Origin: Planomicrobium sp. Y74
GTDB taxonomy: Bacteria > Bacillota > Bacilli > Bacillales_A > Planococcaceae
Length of the DNA: 64,000 nucleotides
Assembly (NCBI RefSeq): GCF_003668635.1
Contig: NZ_RCWH01000008.1
Span: 62,001 to 126,000, forward strand
Reading direction: 5' to 3'
A program made the position numbers and the translations under genes. The notes under the pieces are model-generated. The model was not told the DNA's origin. It saw only the letters and a list, made by a program, of their open reading frames with translations, and made no database searches. The first letter of the stretch is position 1. Every line of letters begins with the position of its first letter. Of this stretch, positions 49,735 to 60,091 are shown one piece after another.

Positions 49735-52056
49735 ATGGGAAATAATGAGATATCATTGGACCAAAGATTATTAGCTTTTATGCGCGAAGATGCTTACAAA
49801 CCCTTGACCGTTCAGGAAATTGAAGAGCAATTCGGCTTTGAAGACGCTGATGAATTTAAAGAATTGGTAAAAACATTAGTAAAGTTGGAAGAAAAAGGGT
49901 TGTTGGTGCGTTCACGTGCCAATCGTTACGGAGTTCCTGAACGAATGAACCTGATGAGCGGCAAGTTTATCGGCCATCCACGCGGCTTCGGTTTTGTAGC
50001 TTATGATGAAGCTGGACAGGATGATATCTTCATCCCGCCGACAGAAGTCAATGGCGCGATTAACGGAGACAGAGTAATGGTGAGAATTTCTGAATCATCG
50101 GGCGGAGACCGCCGTGAAGGTGCCATCATCCGCATTTTGGAACGCGGTACAACTCAGGTTGTCGGGACTTTCCAGGACAACCGCGGCTTCGGTTTTGTCA
50201 TATCCGATGATAAAAAGATGAACATGGATATTTTCATTGCCAAAGATGATACACTTGGCGCAATTGACGGCCATAAAGTGGTAGTGGAAATTACGGGCTG
50301 GCCGGAAGGCAGAAAGTCGGCAACCGGTATGGTCAAACAGATTTTAGGACATAAAAACGATCCGGGTGTGGATATTCTTTCCATTATCCATAAATACGGA
50401 ATTGAAACAGAATTTCCTCCGGCTGTGCTGGATGAAGCGAACGCAGTCCCTGATGAAATCGACCCTGAGGACTTGAATGATAGAAGAGACTTGCGCGATG
50501 AACAAATTGTTACGATTGACGGAGCTGATGCAAAAGATTTGGATGATGCTGTACAGGTATTAAAATTGGACGATGGTACGTATAAGCTTGGCGTCCACAT
50601 TGCAGATGTCAGCCATTACGTCACTGAGGGATCGGAAATTGACCGGGAAGCTTATGACCGCGCTACAAGCATCTATTTAACTGACCGCGTCATTCCGATG
50701 ATTCCTCATCGCCTTTCCAATGGTATTTGTTCATTGAACCCGCAGGTTGATCGTCTGACGTTATCCTGTGAAATGATTTTCAATGATCAAGGGGAAGTTA
50801 TTTCTCATGAAATCTTCCAGAGTGTTATCCGGACTTCAGCACGTATGACGTATACGGATGTCTACGAAATTCTGGAACAGGACAACCAGGAATTGAAAGA
50901 GAAGTACAGTGAATTAGTGCCGATGTTCGAATTGATGAAGGAACTGGCAAGTATTTTGCGGGACAAACGTATGCGCCGCGGCGCCATCGATTTTGATTTC
51001 AAAGAATCCAAAGTATTGGTTGATGAAGATGGTAATCCGATTGACGTTGTCGTTCGCGAGCGTACGGTTGCGGAACGCTTGATCGAAGAGTTCATGCTTG
51101 CAGCCAACGAAACAGTGGCAGAACACTTCCATCATATGGAAGTGCCGTCTCTTTACCGTATCCATGAAGACCCGAAGCCCGAAAAACTTCAGCGGTTCTT
51201 TGAATTCGTAACGAATTTTGGTATCGTTGTAAAAGGTACAGGCAATGATATTCATCCGCGTGCCCTGCAGGAAATCGTGGAATCGATTGAAGGCACTCCG
51301 GAAGAGCCGGTGATTTCGACGATGCTGCTCCGTTCAATGCAGCAGGCGAAGTATTCAGCAGAAAGTCTTGGGCATTTCGGTCTTTCAACCGAGTTCTACA
51401 CGCACTTCACATCACCGATCCGTCGTTATCCGGATTTGGTCATCCACAGATTAATCCGCACTTATCTGATTGAAAAAGACCTTTCGAAGTCGACACTGAT
51501 GCACTGGGAAGCCAATATGGATGATATTGCAACCCACACTTCTGAACGTGAAAGACGTGCAGTGGAAGCTGAGCGGGATACAGATGCTTTGAAGAAAACT
51601 CAATTTATGGTTGATAAAATTGGTGAGGAATTTACCGGTATCATATCTTCAGTCACAAACTTCGGCTTGTTTGTGGAGTTGCCGAATACGATTGAAGGTC
51701 TGGTCCATGTTTCCAATATGACTGATGACTTCTACCGTTTCGACGACCGCCAGATGATGATGATCGGCGAACGCAGCAACCGCCAGTTCCGGATTGGTGA
51801 TGAAGTGGAAATTAAAGTGATCGGCGTCAAACCGGAAGAGTCGGCCATCGACTTTGAAATTGTCGGCATGACACAAAATGTCCGCCGTACAAGAAAAGAC
51901 GCTCCGAAAGTCATCCGTGCTTCGAAAAAAGAAGGCGGCGGCAAAGTGGGCCGTGATGGCAAGAAAGACGACGGAGGACCAACCCGCAAAGGAAAGAATC
52001 CGAAGAAGAAATTCTATGAAGGCGCTGCGAAGAAGAATAAGCGCAAAAAGAAATGA
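49735..52056 (+). CDS. rnr: Ribonuclease R
   Basis: 3'-5' processive exoribonuclease active on structured RNA, also removes tmRNA-tagged defective mRNA. N-terminal winged helix (about 1-65), two cold-shock domains ([16 protein letters not shown] and [16 protein letters not shown]), RNB catalytic domain with [12 protein letters not shown] and [22 protein letters not shown]1 domain (about 640-720; [15 protein letters not shown]), and a lysine-rich tail. 773 residues. smpB follows at once, fitting the joint role with trans-translation. Confidence 0.96.
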   Translation: MGNNEISLDQRLLAFMREDAYKPLTVQEIEEQFGFEDADEFKELVKTLVKLEEKGLLVRSRANRYGVPERMNLMSGKFIGHPRGFGFVAYDEAGQDDIFIPPTEVNGAINGDRVMVRISESSGGDRREGAIIRILERGTTQVVGTFQDNRGFGFVISDDKKMNMDIFIAKDDTLGAIDGHKVVVEITGWPEGRKSATGMVKQILGHKNDPGVDILSIIHKYGIETEFPPAVLDEANAVPDEIDPEDLNDRRDLRDEQIVTIDGADAKDLDDAVQVLKLDDGTYKLGVHIADVSHYVTEGSEIDREAYDRATSIYLTDRVIPMIPHRLSNGICSLNPQVDRLTLSCEMIFNDQGEVISHEIFQSVIRTSARMTYTDVYEILEQDNQELKEKYSELVPMFELMKELASILRDKRMRRGAIDFDFKESKVLVDEDGNPIDVVVRERTVAERLIEEFMLAANETVAEHFHHMEVPSLYRIHEDPKPEKLQRFFEFVTNFGIVVKGTGNDIHPRALQEIVESIEGTPEEPVISTMLLRSMQQAKYSAESLGHFGLSTEFYTHFTSPIRRYPDLVIHRLIRTYLIEKDLSKSTLMHWEANMDDIATHTSERERRAVEAERDTDALKKTQFMVDKIGEEFTGIISSVTNFGLFVELPNTIEGLVHVSNMTDDFYRFDDRQMMMIGERSNRQFRIGDEVEIKVIGVKPEESAIDFEIVGMTQNVRRTRKDAPKVIRASKKEGGGKVGRDGKKDDGGPTRKGKNPKKKFYEGAAKKNKRKKK

Positions 52057-52059
52057 GCA

Positions 52060-52086
52060 AGGAGCGGCTCAAGGGCCGCTCTTTTC
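52060..52086 (+). terminator. Weak terminator between rnr and smpB
   Basis: Stem GAGCGGC/GCCGCTC with only TTTT behind it; probably partial termination. Confidence 0.45.
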
Positions 52087-52107
52087 AACTAACTTGAGGT
52101 GGAATCA

Positions 52108-52572
52108 ATGGCAAAAGGATCAGGCAATGTAATTGCCCAGAACAAAAAAGCCGGTTTTGACTATTTTATTGAAGAAACGATGGAAGCCGGGATTGTGCTG
52201 CAAGGCACGGAGATAAAGTCTGCAAGAAACGGCAAAGTGCAATTGAAAGATGCTTTCGTCCGTATACGCGGCGGGGAAGCCTGGATTTCCAATATGCACA
52301 TCAGCCCGTATGAACAGGGGAATATTTTTAATCACGACCCTACACGTTCACGGAAACTGCTGCTTCATAAAAAACAGATCGTAGAATTGGAATCCCATTC
52401 GAAAGAGCAGGGTGTCACGATTGTCCCTTTGAAGATGTATTTGAAGGACGGTTTCGCCAAAGTCTTGATCGGTGTGGGTAAAGGTAAGAAAAACTATGAT
52501 AAGCGTGAAGATCTGAAGAAGAAAGACGCCAAACGGGAAATCGACCGTGCGATGAAAGAACGCAGCCGTTAG
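52108..52572 (+). CDS. smpB: SsrA-binding protein SmpB
   Basis: Binds tmRNA and brings it to stalled ribosomes. N-terminal [55 protein letters not shown] and the basic C-terminal helix [26 protein letters not shown]. 154 residues from ATG at 52108, preceded by TGAGGTGG; the GTG at 52099 overlaps that site. ssrA is 87 bp downstream. Confidence 0.96.
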   Translation: MAKGSGNVIAQNKKAGFDYFIEETMEAGIVLQGTEIKSARNGKVQLKDAFVRIRGGEAWISNMHISPYEQGNIFNHDPTRSRKLLLHKKQIVELESHSKEQGVTIVPLKMYLKDGFAKVLIGVGKGKKNYDKREDLKKKDAKREIDRAMKERSR

Positions 52573-52574
52573 GC

Positions 52575-52603
52575 TTGAAGTCTGACCTTCTTTGCCTTAT
52601 AAT
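52575..52603 (+). promoter_or_regulatory. Predicted ssrA promoter
   Basis: -35 TTGAAG (52575-52580), 17-bp spacer, -10 TATAAT (52598-52603), giving a precursor with a leader of about 50 nt. A second TATAAT at 52652 is too close to the mature 5' end. Confidence 0.55.
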
Positions 52604-52659
52604 GGGTTTATAACACAAGCACGATTGAGTCATACTCTCTCCGTGTCTTCTTATAATGA

Positions 52660-53010
52660 GGGGACGTTACGGATTCGACAGGGATGGCCAGGGCTTGGGT
52701 TGCGCGTCGGAGGATCGGCTTCGTCACCAACGTAACTATAACAACTGGCAAAACAAACCAAAACCTAGCATTCGCAGCGTAAGCTCGGATCTGCTCTATG
52801 TATCCATCGCCCATGTGGCTATGTAGAGCTCAACTTTAGTGGGATACGGTCGGCAGTGCAACTTGAGCTGCCGGCAGGAGATTTTCAAGTTAGCGCACAT
52901 GACGCCTGCTTATCGGCATAGTGCTGCGCGAAACTTAAATGGATAAGCTACACGCGTAGATGCCCAAGTAGCTGAGTTTCTGGACGCGGGTTCGACTCCC
53001 GCCGTCTCCA
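52660..53010 (+). ncRNA. ssrA: Transfer-messenger RNA (tmRNA)
   Basis: tRNA-like ends GGGGACG (52660-52666) and CGTCTCC (53003-53009) pair; the 5' part has the typical GTTACGGATTCGACAGGGAT and the 3' end GGTTCGACTCCCGCCGTCTCCA. CCA is not encoded. The tag frame starts at GGC 52747 and stops at TAA 52780-52782: GKTNQNLAFAA, added to the tRNA-borne alanine. The tag lacks three residues (SFN) of the B. subtilis tag but keeps the ...AA end recognised by ClpXP. Confidence 0.95.
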
Positions 53011-53031
53011 TAGATCTTATGGAGCTACATA

Positions 53032-53070
53032 AGAACGCCAAAACCTATAATCGGGTTTTGGCGTTTTTTC
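53032..53070 (+). terminator. Terminator after ssrA
   Basis: Stem AACGCCAAAACC/GGTTTTGGCGTT with an 8-nt loop and a T-run. Confidence 0.9.
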
Positions 53071-53157
53071 ATTTCAACGAAAAGCAGGAACTCTTCTTAT
53101 ATAGAAGGAATTGTAATCATCAGAAGCAAAACTTTCATCAAAGTAGGAGGGAAGCAA

Positions 53158-53700
53158 ATGGCAAAAGTGGTGTGGGGCATGATCATGTCGGTTGATGGGT
53201 TCGTCAATGACCGGCACGGAAGTTTGGGTAAATTGTATGCCAGTTTTGAGCCGAACGACGAAATCAATGCGGCGATGAGTAATACCGGGTCGGTAGTCAT
53301 GGGGCGCAATAGTTTTGAGAGCACGGAAGATACGGATGCCTATGCGGATGATTATGAGTTTCAGGTGCCGCTGTATATCTTGACGCATCACCCGCCGGCC
53401 AGTCATCCGAAAGAGAACGCAGACTTGACGATCACTTTCGTCACTGACGGCATTGAGAATGCCATACGCCAGGCAAAGGCTTCAGCGGGTGACAAAGACG
53501 TGGTGGTGTTAGGCGCCAGTACCGGACAGCAGGCGTTGAAAGCCGGACTGGTGGATGAATTGCAGATTGCCGTTGCTCCGATTCTTCTTGGCAATGGCCT
53601 CCGTTTTTTCGAGCATCTGGATGACCTAGAAATTGAGCTGGAAAAAATAAAAACGATCGAGACCGGCCGGCAAGTGGAGATTTGGTACAAGATAATTTAA
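53158..53700 (+). CDS. Dihydrofolate reductase / RibD C-terminal family protein
   Basis: Small NADPH-binding-fold protein of 180 residues. WGMIMSVDGFVND at 6-18, VVMGRNSFE, VPLYILTHHPP and VVLGASTGQQALKAGLVDELQIAVAPILLGNGLRFF match the DUF/RibD_C group rather than classical FolA. Substrate unknown; many such proteins are annotated deaminase/reductase but are untested. The ATG follows AGGAGGGAAGCAA. Alone between ssrA and the aldo/keto reductase gene. Confidence 0.85.
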   Translation: MAKVVWGMIMSVDGFVNDRHGSLGKLYASFEPNDEINAAMSNTGSVVMGRNSFESTEDTDAYADDYEFQVPLYILTHHPPASHPKENADLTITFVTDGIENAIRQAKASAGDKDVVVLGASTGQQALKAGLVDELQIAVAPILLGNGLRFFEHLDDLEIELEKIKTIETGRQVEIWYKII

Positions 53701-53737
53701 TATCCCGAGAGCGGATAATCCCAAGATGTTTTGTTCT

Positions 53738-53763
53738 GTTTTACTAATGAGCATGACGGGTAG
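53738..53763 (+). promoter_or_regulatory. Candidate SigB-type promoter of the aldo/keto reductase gene
   Basis: GTTTTA (53738-53743), 14-bp spacer, GGGTAG (53758-53763), close to GTTTAA-N12..15-GGGTAT. About 48 bp before the start codon. SigB control of general stress reductases is common in Bacillus. Confidence 0.4.
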
Positions 53764-53810
53764 ATTACTACTGTCATCAAATAGTAAAAAGAATTTTTGA
53801 GGAGGATTCG

Positions 53811-54881
53811 ATGGAATATATTTATCTTGGCAACTCAGGTCTCCGGGTTCCTAAATATATACTGGGAACCATCCCTTTCAGTGGAACAAACGGTTTTGAA
53901 GCAGCGGGCAACGTGAAGGAAGATGAAGCGCGACGGATGGTGGACATATCTCTGGAAGCAGGCATTAATATGTTTGATACTGCAAATTTATACTCGCAGG
54001 GAGATGCGGAAAAGGTTCTTGGTGCAGCAATCAAAGGCCGGCGTGATGAAGTACTTCTCACGTCCAAAACCGGGTTTCCACTCAGTGAAAATCCAAATGG
54101 CCAGGGAGCTTCACGCAATAACATCCTGACATCCATTGATCAGTCATTGGAGCGTCTCGGCACAGATTATCTGGATTTATATTTCGTGCATTTATGGGAC
54201 GGACAGACGCCGGTCGAAGAGACGGTCGAGACGATGGACAGCCTGGTGAAGTCAGGGAAGATCCGTCATTGGGGCGTTTCGAATTACAGCGGCTGGGCGC
54301 TTGCGAAGACGCATACTTATGCAAAACAGGCCGGGTTTATTCCGCCGATTACACAGCAGATTTACTATACGCCGGAAGCGCGTGAAGCGGAGTATGAACT
54401 GCTGCCTGCAGGTACCGAGCTGGGCGTCGGTTCCATGATCTGGAGTCCGCTTGGCGAAGGGTTATTGAATGGTAAAATCGGCAGGGATAAGGAAGCACCG
54501 GAAGATACGCGTCAAGGCGGCGGATGGCCGGAGCCTTGGGTAATGGACCAGGAGCGGCTTTACCAGGTGATTGACGCGCTGGAGGAAGTAGCGAAGAATC
54601 ACAATGCATCCGTGCCGCAAATCGCTTACACATGGGTCAAGGACCGTCCTAACGTCGGACCAATTGTAATCGCAGCTAGAAATGAAGAGCAGCTGAGAGA
54701 AAATATTGCGTCATTTGATATTCAATTGACGAAAGAAGAGCATGACAAGATTGAGTCAGTCGCACGCCCTGCACCAATCTATCCGCATTGGCATCGGGCC
54801 ATGAGCGCTCCACAGATGGGAAGCCCTTCTGAAATCGGGTACTTGCAGGCTTATAAAAAATCGATGGGAATGGACGAATGA
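53811..54881 (+). CDS. Aldo/keto reductase
   Basis: NADPH-dependent reductase of the AKR barrel family. Asp in [15 protein letters not shown] with the catalytic Tyr following, LLTSKTGF lysine strand, FVHLWDG histidine, and the cofactor loop GVSNYSGW...; C-terminal [19 protein letters not shown]. 356 residues, within the family range. Good AGGAGG upstream. Probably detoxifies carbonyl compounds; substrate not assignable. Convergent with the hydrolase gene, sharing a bidirectional terminator. Confidence 0.88.
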   Translation: MEYIYLGNSGLRVPKYILGTIPFSGTNGFEAAGNVKEDEARRMVDISLEAGINMFDTANLYSQGDAEKVLGAAIKGRRDEVLLTSKTGFPLSENPNGQGASRNNILTSIDQSLERLGTDYLDLYFVHLWDGQTPVEETVETMDSLVKSGKIRHWGVSNYSGWALAKTHTYAKQAGFIPPITQQIYYTPEAREAEYELLPAGTELGVGSMIWSPLGEGLLNGKIGRDKEAPEDTRQGGGWPEPWVMDQERLYQVIDALEEVAKNHNASVPQIAYTWVKDRPNVGPIVIAARNEEQLRENIASFDIQLTKEEHDKIESVARPAPIYPHWHRAMSAPQMGSPSEIGYLQAYKKSMGMDE

Positions 54882-54896
54882 AGTTTCTGTCACCAG

Positions 54897-54942
54897 TAAA
54901 AGACACAGCTGTGTTCCGATAGGGATGCGGTTGTGTCTTTTA
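54897..54942. terminator. Bidirectional terminator between convergent genes
   Basis: AAAAGACACA/TGTGTCTTTT with a long partly paired loop; T-runs on both strands serve the aldo/keto reductase and the hydrolase genes. Confidence 0.7.
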
Positions 54943-54959
54943 TTAGGATATCCATCAAA

Positions 54960-55814
54960 TTAAAATCTTTCACTGATCCATTTTTTAATCAATGTTGATA
55001 GTTGGTCCGGATGATCCCATTGAAGTAAATGGGCAGAGTCAGGAATTGACAGGACAGTCACGTCTTCAATTGCATCTTTCAGTTGACTGATTCCTTTATT
55101 CCTTGCTTCGTTCAATTCTTTTGGATGTTCCGCATGAATTAGGATAGTGGGAACTTCAATAAAAGGATAGGCTTCGGCAAAAGGTTCTTCATAGAAAGCT
55201 CTGATGATGGAAAGCACTGTGTGTTTCGACGCAATCAATTCGTATTGATTATCATTCCTCTTTCCGAAAATGGAGCGGACATAATTTTCTCTCCGGGAAT
55301 CCCAGTTTTGCGTAAAGCCCTGGTATTCACTGAAAAAATCATTTTCAGTTTGATAAACAGACTTATCCATATAGCCGGTCCATCCGGAATAGGCATAGTC
55401 AAAAGTCATTTCAGGCTGATTCTGCGGAAAAGTGAATGCACCGTCAAGCAGGATCAAGCCTTGAACATTGTCAGGGAAGTGACGGGTGAAATGCAATGCC
55501 ATATCTGCTCCCCAGGAATGGCCCATGATAAAGAAAGGCGTACGGGTGATAATGCTTAGGATATCCTTCAGCCATTTTGCCAAATTTGAGTAGAAGTAAT
55601 CTTCCTCATTGGGCAGAGGGCTTGTTTTCCCATGACCCGGCATATCCAAAACGATAAGATGAAAGTGGTCTTCCAAATAACCGGAGAGCTCATCAAAACT
55701 ATAAAGGCCATTGCCGGCAAGGCCGTGCAGACAAACGATTGTCGGTCTATTCATATCTCCGTACTCTATGTAATTTACTGTTCCTTGTTCGGTTTCAATT
55801 TCATGATTCTGCAA
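54960..55814 (-). CDS. Alpha/beta fold hydrolase
   Basis: 284-residue hydrolase: HGLAGNGLYSF oxyanion motif (~30), DMPGHGKT, nucleophile Ser in GHSWGADMAL (about 118), Asp in LIHAEHP region and His in DSAHLLQWDHP near the C-terminus. No signal peptide. Starts with TTG at 55814, eight bases after GGAGG. Natural substrate unknown; resembles generic esterases and haloperoxidase-like proteins. Confidence 0.83.
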   Translation of the reverse strand: MQNHEIETEQGTVNYIEYGDMNRPTIVCLHGLAGNGLYSFDELSGYLEDHFHLIVLDMPGHGKTSPLPNEEDYFYSNLAKWLKDILSIITRTPFFIMGHSWGADMALHFTRHFPDNVQGLILLDGAFTFPQNQPEMTFDYAYSGWTGYMDKSVYQTENDFFSEYQGFTQNWDSRRENYVRSIFGKRNDNQYELIASKHTVLSIIRAFYEEPFAEAYPFIEVPTILIHAEHPKELNEARNKGISQLKDAIEDVTVLSIPDSAHLLQWDHPDQLSTLIKKWISERF

Positions 55815-55999
55815 TTTTCCGGCCTCCGATTAAAGGGGATTAATGGATTTATTGTCTTTCCGTTCTGCATTCATTATACAAGATTACTGGAAATGCAATA
55901 TGGAGTTTGAATAAAAAATTAGCTATAGTTAATATAACGGTTATTTTTAAATGGTTAAGAAAATAGTTAATGTGAATATTGAAAGGGAGGTCGGTCATT

Positions 56000-56776
56000 T
56001 TGTTGCTAGACCCAAGAAAACATCCGGAATGGCTGGAGCCCCATTCTCTGCAATGGTATCAGCAGCTTGGCGATAAATACCAGGCATACACTTATCCTTG
56101 GACGTCCACGATTGAAACTCCCAATGGAGAATCCATCTTTGATGATGAGCTTTACCAGATGGTCAAGGATAAGAAAGTATTGGATGTGGGCTGTGGACAC
56201 GGGGAATTTGCTTTGCGTTGCAGCAGCGCCGCTGATAAAGTGATTGGTTTTGATGTGATAGATTCATTTTTGAAAAGTGGAATGCAAAAGCCCAGAGAGA
56301 ACCTGGAGTTTGTGCTCGGCAATACAAAAGAGGGACTGCCATTTGGCAGAGATGAATTCGATGCCGCATATATCAGGAAAGGCCCTACTTCTGCATATCT
56401 TCATTTGAAACAGGTGGTAAAAGAAAATGGCCAAGTGATGGGTCTCCATCCAGGTGATGCTTCCGGTAAAGAACTGGCGGACTACTTCCCGGAACTGTTT
56501 GAGTTTTCATCACGGACGTCTATACTGGATAAGATTAACCGAATTCTTCAAGATTGTTCATTTAATAAAACAGACATCGAAATTTCTGAAACTGTGGAAT
56601 ATCTTCATGCCCCATTGGATGTTATAAAATTTTGTTGTTTTGGACAAACTTTGAATATTTTTTCTGCTGTGGAAAGAGAGAACCTGTCAGCGATCGAGGG
56701 AATATTCAAGAGGGAAGCTGCCGAAAAAGGCCTGGCAATCACTCATTCGCGTTATATAGTTCGAGTGACAGTCTGA
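56000..56776 (+). CDS. Class I SAM-dependent methyltransferase
   Basis: 258 residues with SAM motif I VLDVGCGHGEFALRCS (about 62-77), post-I GFDVIDSF, and motif IV region FDAAYIRKGPTS. The N-terminal HPEWLEPHSLQWYQQLG and the C-terminal DVIKFCCFGQTLNIFSAV are not specific to a family I know. TTG at 56000, nine bases after AGGGAGG, is the best start; no ATG is in place. Methyl acceptor unknown. Confidence 0.78.
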   Translation: MLLDPRKHPEWLEPHSLQWYQQLGDKYQAYTYPWTSTIETPNGESIFDDELYQMVKDKKVLDVGCGHGEFALRCSSAADKVIGFDVIDSFLKSGMQKPRENLEFVLGNTKEGLPFGRDEFDAAYIRKGPTSAYLHLKQVVKENGQVMGLHPGDASGKELADYFPELFEFSSRTSILDKINRILQDCSFNKTDIEISETVEYLHAPLDVIKFCCFGQTLNIFSAVERENLSAIEGIFKREAAEKGLAITHSRYIVRVTV

Positions 56777-57060
56777 AAAGTAATTTGTGCAGGCTTGAAA
56801 AGCGATAAACAAAACCGGGATGAATCCGGCTTTAAAATGGTTTTAGTGAAAAATGAATAGGGTATTAAATAAAGTGCATTGTTAAATCCGCTTACATATT
56901 TCATTTCTTTGTTGATGGGTGAGTGGCTTGCTCACTTGACTTCGACTTCTATTTTCCGTAGTCTTGAATATTGTTGAATAAATCTGAGATTCTGTTTTGA
57001 TTGGTATGGCTCTGATATTATCAATCGTTCAAACAGAGAATTGAAAAGGGGGACGCTTAG

Positions 57061-58557
57061 ATGAAAAAAGTTACCAGTGTATTTTGGATAGCTCTTGTGC
57101 TTGTGCTGCTTGCAGTAGCCTATGGGGCACTTGCACCGACTAATTTTGCTGAAGTTACAGGCAACATAGAAGGATTCCTGACAACTTCGTTCGGCTGGTA
57201 TTATTTATTGATTGTTTCTGTCATGGTTCTATTCTGTCTGTTCTTCCTGATCAGTCCGATGGGGCAGATCAAATTGGGGAAAGATACCGACAAACCGGAA
57301 TTTTCTTTTGCTACATGGGTTGCTATGCTGTTTTCAGCAGGTATGGGAATCGGGCTTGTATTCTGGGGTGCGGCTGAACCGTTATCCCACTTTGCAATCG
57401 ATCCAGCTACCGCAGAACCTGGAACGGCTGAAGCATTCCGTGAATCGATGCGATTCACATTCTTCCACTGGGGAATCCATGCTTGGGCAATTTATGCGGT
57501 AGTGGCTCTGCCGCTTGCTTATTTCCAATTCCGAAAAGGAGAGCCGGGACTTATTTCCGCTACTTTAAAACCATTGTTTGGCGAGCGGATGAACGGTCCA
57601 CTCGGCATACTTGTTGATGTCATTGCCGTTTTCGCTACAGCGGTCGGGGTTGCGACGACATTAGGCTTCGGGACGATTCAAATCAATGAAGGCCTGGCTT
57701 TCCTGTTTGATGGAATTCCAGGAGATAATTTCACTGTTCAAATGATCATCATTGCAGTAGTCACAATATTGTTCATGATTTCTGCCTGGAGTGGATTGAG
57801 TAAAGGAATCAAGTACTTATCAAATACCAATATGGTGCTTGCAATCAGTTTACTGGTCCTGGTCATAATTTTGGGGCCAACCTTATTAATCCTGAACATG
57901 TTCACTGAAAGTCTTGGTGCTTACTTCCAGAACCTCGTTAAGATGAGTTTCCGGGCTGCTCCTATTGATGGAGAGAACCGCGCGTGGATAGATGGTTGGA
58001 CAATCTTCTATTGGGCATGGTGGATTTCATGGTCACCATTCGTAGGGATCTTTATCGCACGTGTTTCCAAAGGGCGTACAATCCGCCAATTCCTATTTGG
58101 TGTATTGATGATTCCGACGCTGATCAGTTTCATCTGGTTTGCTGCATTCGGATCAACCGCTATTGACGTACAAAACAGCGGTGTCGATCTAACAGGACTA
58201 TTAACTTCTGAAGTTCTGTTCGGTGTATTCAATGAAGTCCCACTCGGTGTGGTATTGTCGATTATCGCCATTCTGCTGGTGACGACATTCTTCATTACAT
58301 CCGCGGATTCGGCGACATTTGTTTTGGGCATGCAAACGACAAATGGTTCATTGCATCCCGCCAATGCCGTCAAGTTGACATGGGGAGTCGCGCAGTCGTC
58401 AATTGCAGTCATCCTGCTGTCAGCCGGTGGACTGGATGCGCTTCAGACAGCGCTAATCATTTCGGCATTCCCATTTTCATTTATAATGCTGCTGATGATG
58501 GCTTCGTTCTATAAGGCTTTGAATATCGAATACAAAGCAATTAAACGCAAACGTTAA
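57061..58557 (+). CDS. BCCT family glycine betaine transporter, OpuD-like
   Basis: Sodium- or proton-coupled secondary transporter of betaine or related compounds for osmoprotection. Twelve hydrophobic segments; the family signature [15 protein letters not shown] at about 96-110, [13 protein letters not shown], and [32 protein letters not shown] are conserved. 498 residues, with only a short C-terminal tail, so unlike BetP no long regulatory domain. Shine-Dalgarno AAGGGGGA. The 284-bp gap upstream is AT-rich with a small hairpin GTGAG/CTCAC (56919-56935) but no clear promoter. Confidence 0.9.
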   Translation: MKKVTSVFWIALVLVLLAVAYGALAPTNFAEVTGNIEGFLTTSFGWYYLLIVSVMVLFCLFFLISPMGQIKLGKDTDKPEFSFATWVAMLFSAGMGIGLVFWGAAEPLSHFAIDPATAEPGTAEAFRESMRFTFFHWGIHAWAIYAVVALPLAYFQFRKGEPGLISATLKPLFGERMNGPLGILVDVIAVFATAVGVATTLGFGTIQINEGLAFLFDGIPGDNFTVQMIIIAVVTILFMISAWSGLSKGIKYLSNTNMVLAISLLVLVIILGPTLLILNMFTESLGAYFQNLVKMSFRAAPIDGENRAWIDGWTIFYWAWWISWSPFVGIFIARVSKGRTIRQFLFGVLMIPTLISFIWFAAFGSTAIDVQNSGVDLTGLLTSEVLFGVFNEVPLGVVLSIIAILLVTTFFITSADSATFVLGMQTTNGSLHPANAVKLTWGVAQSSIAVILLSAGGLDALQTALIISAFPFSFIMLLMMASFYKALNIEYKAIKRKR

Positions 58558-58585
58558 AGAGAAAATTCATTCAATAGGGTTTTTA

Positions 58586-58631
58586 CAGTCAGTAAATCTC
58601 CCGCTTTATGAAACGGGAGTGATACTGACTG
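58586..58631 (+). other. Two-tier RNA hairpin behind the BCCT gene
   Basis: CAGTCAGTA (58586-58594) pairs with TACTGACTG (58623-58631); inside it CTCCCG (58598-58603) pairs with CGGGAG (58614-58619). No T-run, so not itself a terminator; a normal terminator follows at 58644. May stabilise the mRNA end or be an unknown element. Confidence 0.6.
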
Positions 58632-58643
58632 TTGAAACGGGAT

Positions 58644-58670
58644 AAAACCGCCGAACAGGCGGTTTTTTTC
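58644..58670 (+). terminator. Terminator after the BCCT gene
   Basis: Stem AAACCGCC/GGCGGTTT, 5-nt loop, seven T. Confidence 0.85.
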
Positions 58671-58724
58671 TGTTTAAAGGCGTATAATGGATTATGGGAT
58701 TAATTGAATGGAGGAATAATTTTT

Positions 58725-59600
58725 ATGGAAAAACCGCACGTATTATTGGTTGATGGAATGGCTTTATTGTTCCGTTCTTTCTTCGCGACTTCAGCAGTCG
58801 GCCAGTACTTCAGAACAACTGATGGGCTTGCGACAAACGGCGTCCAGGGATTCACCCGCCATGTACTTGCTGCTAAGACAATGATGAAACCGACACATAT
58901 GGCTGTGTGCTGGGACATGGGAGCCCACACTTTCCGCACTGATATGTTTGACGGATATAAAGCAAACCGTCCGGCGCCACCGGAAGATATGCTGCATCAA
59001 TTCGATATGGCGAAAAACGTATCGGAACAATTGGGTTGGCAGAATTTCGGGGAAGCGGGGATCGAAGCTGATGACTTTATCGGCTCATTCACGAAACAAT
59101 GGGAAGATGAAGTCGATTTCACCATTATCACAGGTGACAAAGATATGCTTCAGCTCCTCAAGCCTTCTGTGAAAATCGCTTTCATGAAAAAAGGTTTCCA
59201 TATATATGATGTCTACACCGATGACCGTTTCAGGGAAGAGTACGGCATTGAGCCGAACCAGTTTGCGGACGTTAAAGCATTTATGGGAGATGCCAGTGAC
59301 GGTTATCCGGGCGTCAAAGGAATCGGGCCGAAAACAGCATTGCAGCTGATCCAGAAATACGGTTCGACTGACGGAGTTCTCGCAGCGATTGATGAGCTTA
59401 AGCCGGCGCAAAAGAAAAAGATAGAAGAAAACAAAGAGATGCTTCTCCTATCTAAGGAACTTGCCGTGATTAAATGCGATATTGAGCTTGATATTCCGCT
59501 GGACCAAATCGGGGTTCAACAATATACCGAAGAGCATATCCGCATTTGCGAAGACCAGCAATTGAATTTATTGGCTAGGCAGTTGGAAAAGAGTTTGTAA
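58725..59600 (+). CDS. 5'-3' exonuclease (FEN/XPI family), YpcP-like
   Basis: Flap-endonuclease-like nuclease of 291 residues, stand-alone version of the DNA polymerase I N-terminal domain. LLVDGMALLFRSFFAT (metal Asp), DGYKANRP, EAGIEADDFIGSF, TIITGDKDMLQLL, FMGDASDGYPGVKGIGPKTALQLI (helix-hairpin-helix) are the expected motifs. The ATG at 58725 has TGGAGG upstream. Probably removes RNA primers and flaps alongside PolA. Followed by repeat F without an evident terminator. Confidence 0.9.
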   Translation: MEKPHVLLVDGMALLFRSFFATSAVGQYFRTTDGLATNGVQGFTRHVLAAKTMMKPTHMAVCWDMGAHTFRTDMFDGYKANRPAPPEDMLHQFDMAKNVSEQLGWQNFGEAGIEADDFIGSFTKQWEDEVDFTIITGDKDMLQLLKPSVKIAFMKKGFHIYDVYTDDRFREEYGIEPNQFADVKAFMGDASDGYPGVKGIGPKTALQLIQKYGSTDGVLAAIDELKPAQKKKIEENKEMLLLSKELAVIKCDIELDIPLDQIGVQQYTEEHIRICEDQQLNLLARQLEKSL

Positions 59601-59602
59601 GC

Positions 59603-60045
59603 TATCGAGAAGCATTGTCTGTTAATATCATTTCGCTGCATATCGTTTAATGTCTCGAAGCTAGCGCAGCGATGCAGGAGCATATCTTTGCCCTTCACCG
59701 CCTAGCGCTTCATTCTGGTTTCATGCAGAAACAATATGAACATCTTTTTACTTATATCAACCTATCATGCAACTCCATTTAGAGAAGGAAAACAGAGATA
59801 TGGAACAAAACAGCGAAGACTCCCAGGTGAGCAGAAACGGAGTTGGCTTTCCAACTCCGTTTCGATCGAAGTGCTGAGATCCACTCGGGCGAAGTGGAAC
59901 GAGTCCGAGTTAGCTCAGCGCAAGCCACCAGGAAAGACTTGGCCGAAGGAAGTTCGGCCGGGTCTTTGCGACGAAGCTAGCGAAGCGATGCAGGAGCACC
60001 TGTTTTCGCGGAGCTGTTTTGTGCAATATCGGTTTCTATGTTATT
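59603..60045 (+). repeat. Composite intergenic repeat, copy F
   Basis: Gene-free stretch. Starts with a decayed module 1 (59605-59716: ATCGAGAAGC, ATCATTTCGCT, then directly CGAAGCTAGCGCAGCG and TTTGCCCTTCACCGCC). Module 2 (59796-60039) is complete: GATATGGAACAAAACAGCG, the optional hairpin AAACGGAGTTGGCTTTCC, GCTGAG/CTCAGC, a GGCCGAAG...TTCGGCC hairpin, and the end GCTGTTTTGTGCAATATCGG. Short frames across it are not treated as genes. Confidence 0.83.
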
Positions 60046-60055
60046 TCTAACAAAT

Positions 60056-60091
60056 AAAAAATCATCCCGACTTTCGCGGAATGATTTTTAC
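60056..60091 (-). terminator. Terminator overlapping the end of the C39-like gene
   Basis: On the minus strand AAAAATCATTCC/GGATGATTTTTT with a loop of about 10 nt; the stop codon lies inside its right arm. Confidence 0.7.

Noticed and set aside
52652-52657. TATAAT next to ssrA as its promoter
   Set aside because: It is two bases before the mature 5' end and has no -35 at a proper distance; the upstream promoter at 52575 is better.
56796-56814. cre-like site (TTGAAAAGCGATAAACA) before the BCCT gene
   Set aside because: The spacing between TG and CG is one base too long for the cre consensus.
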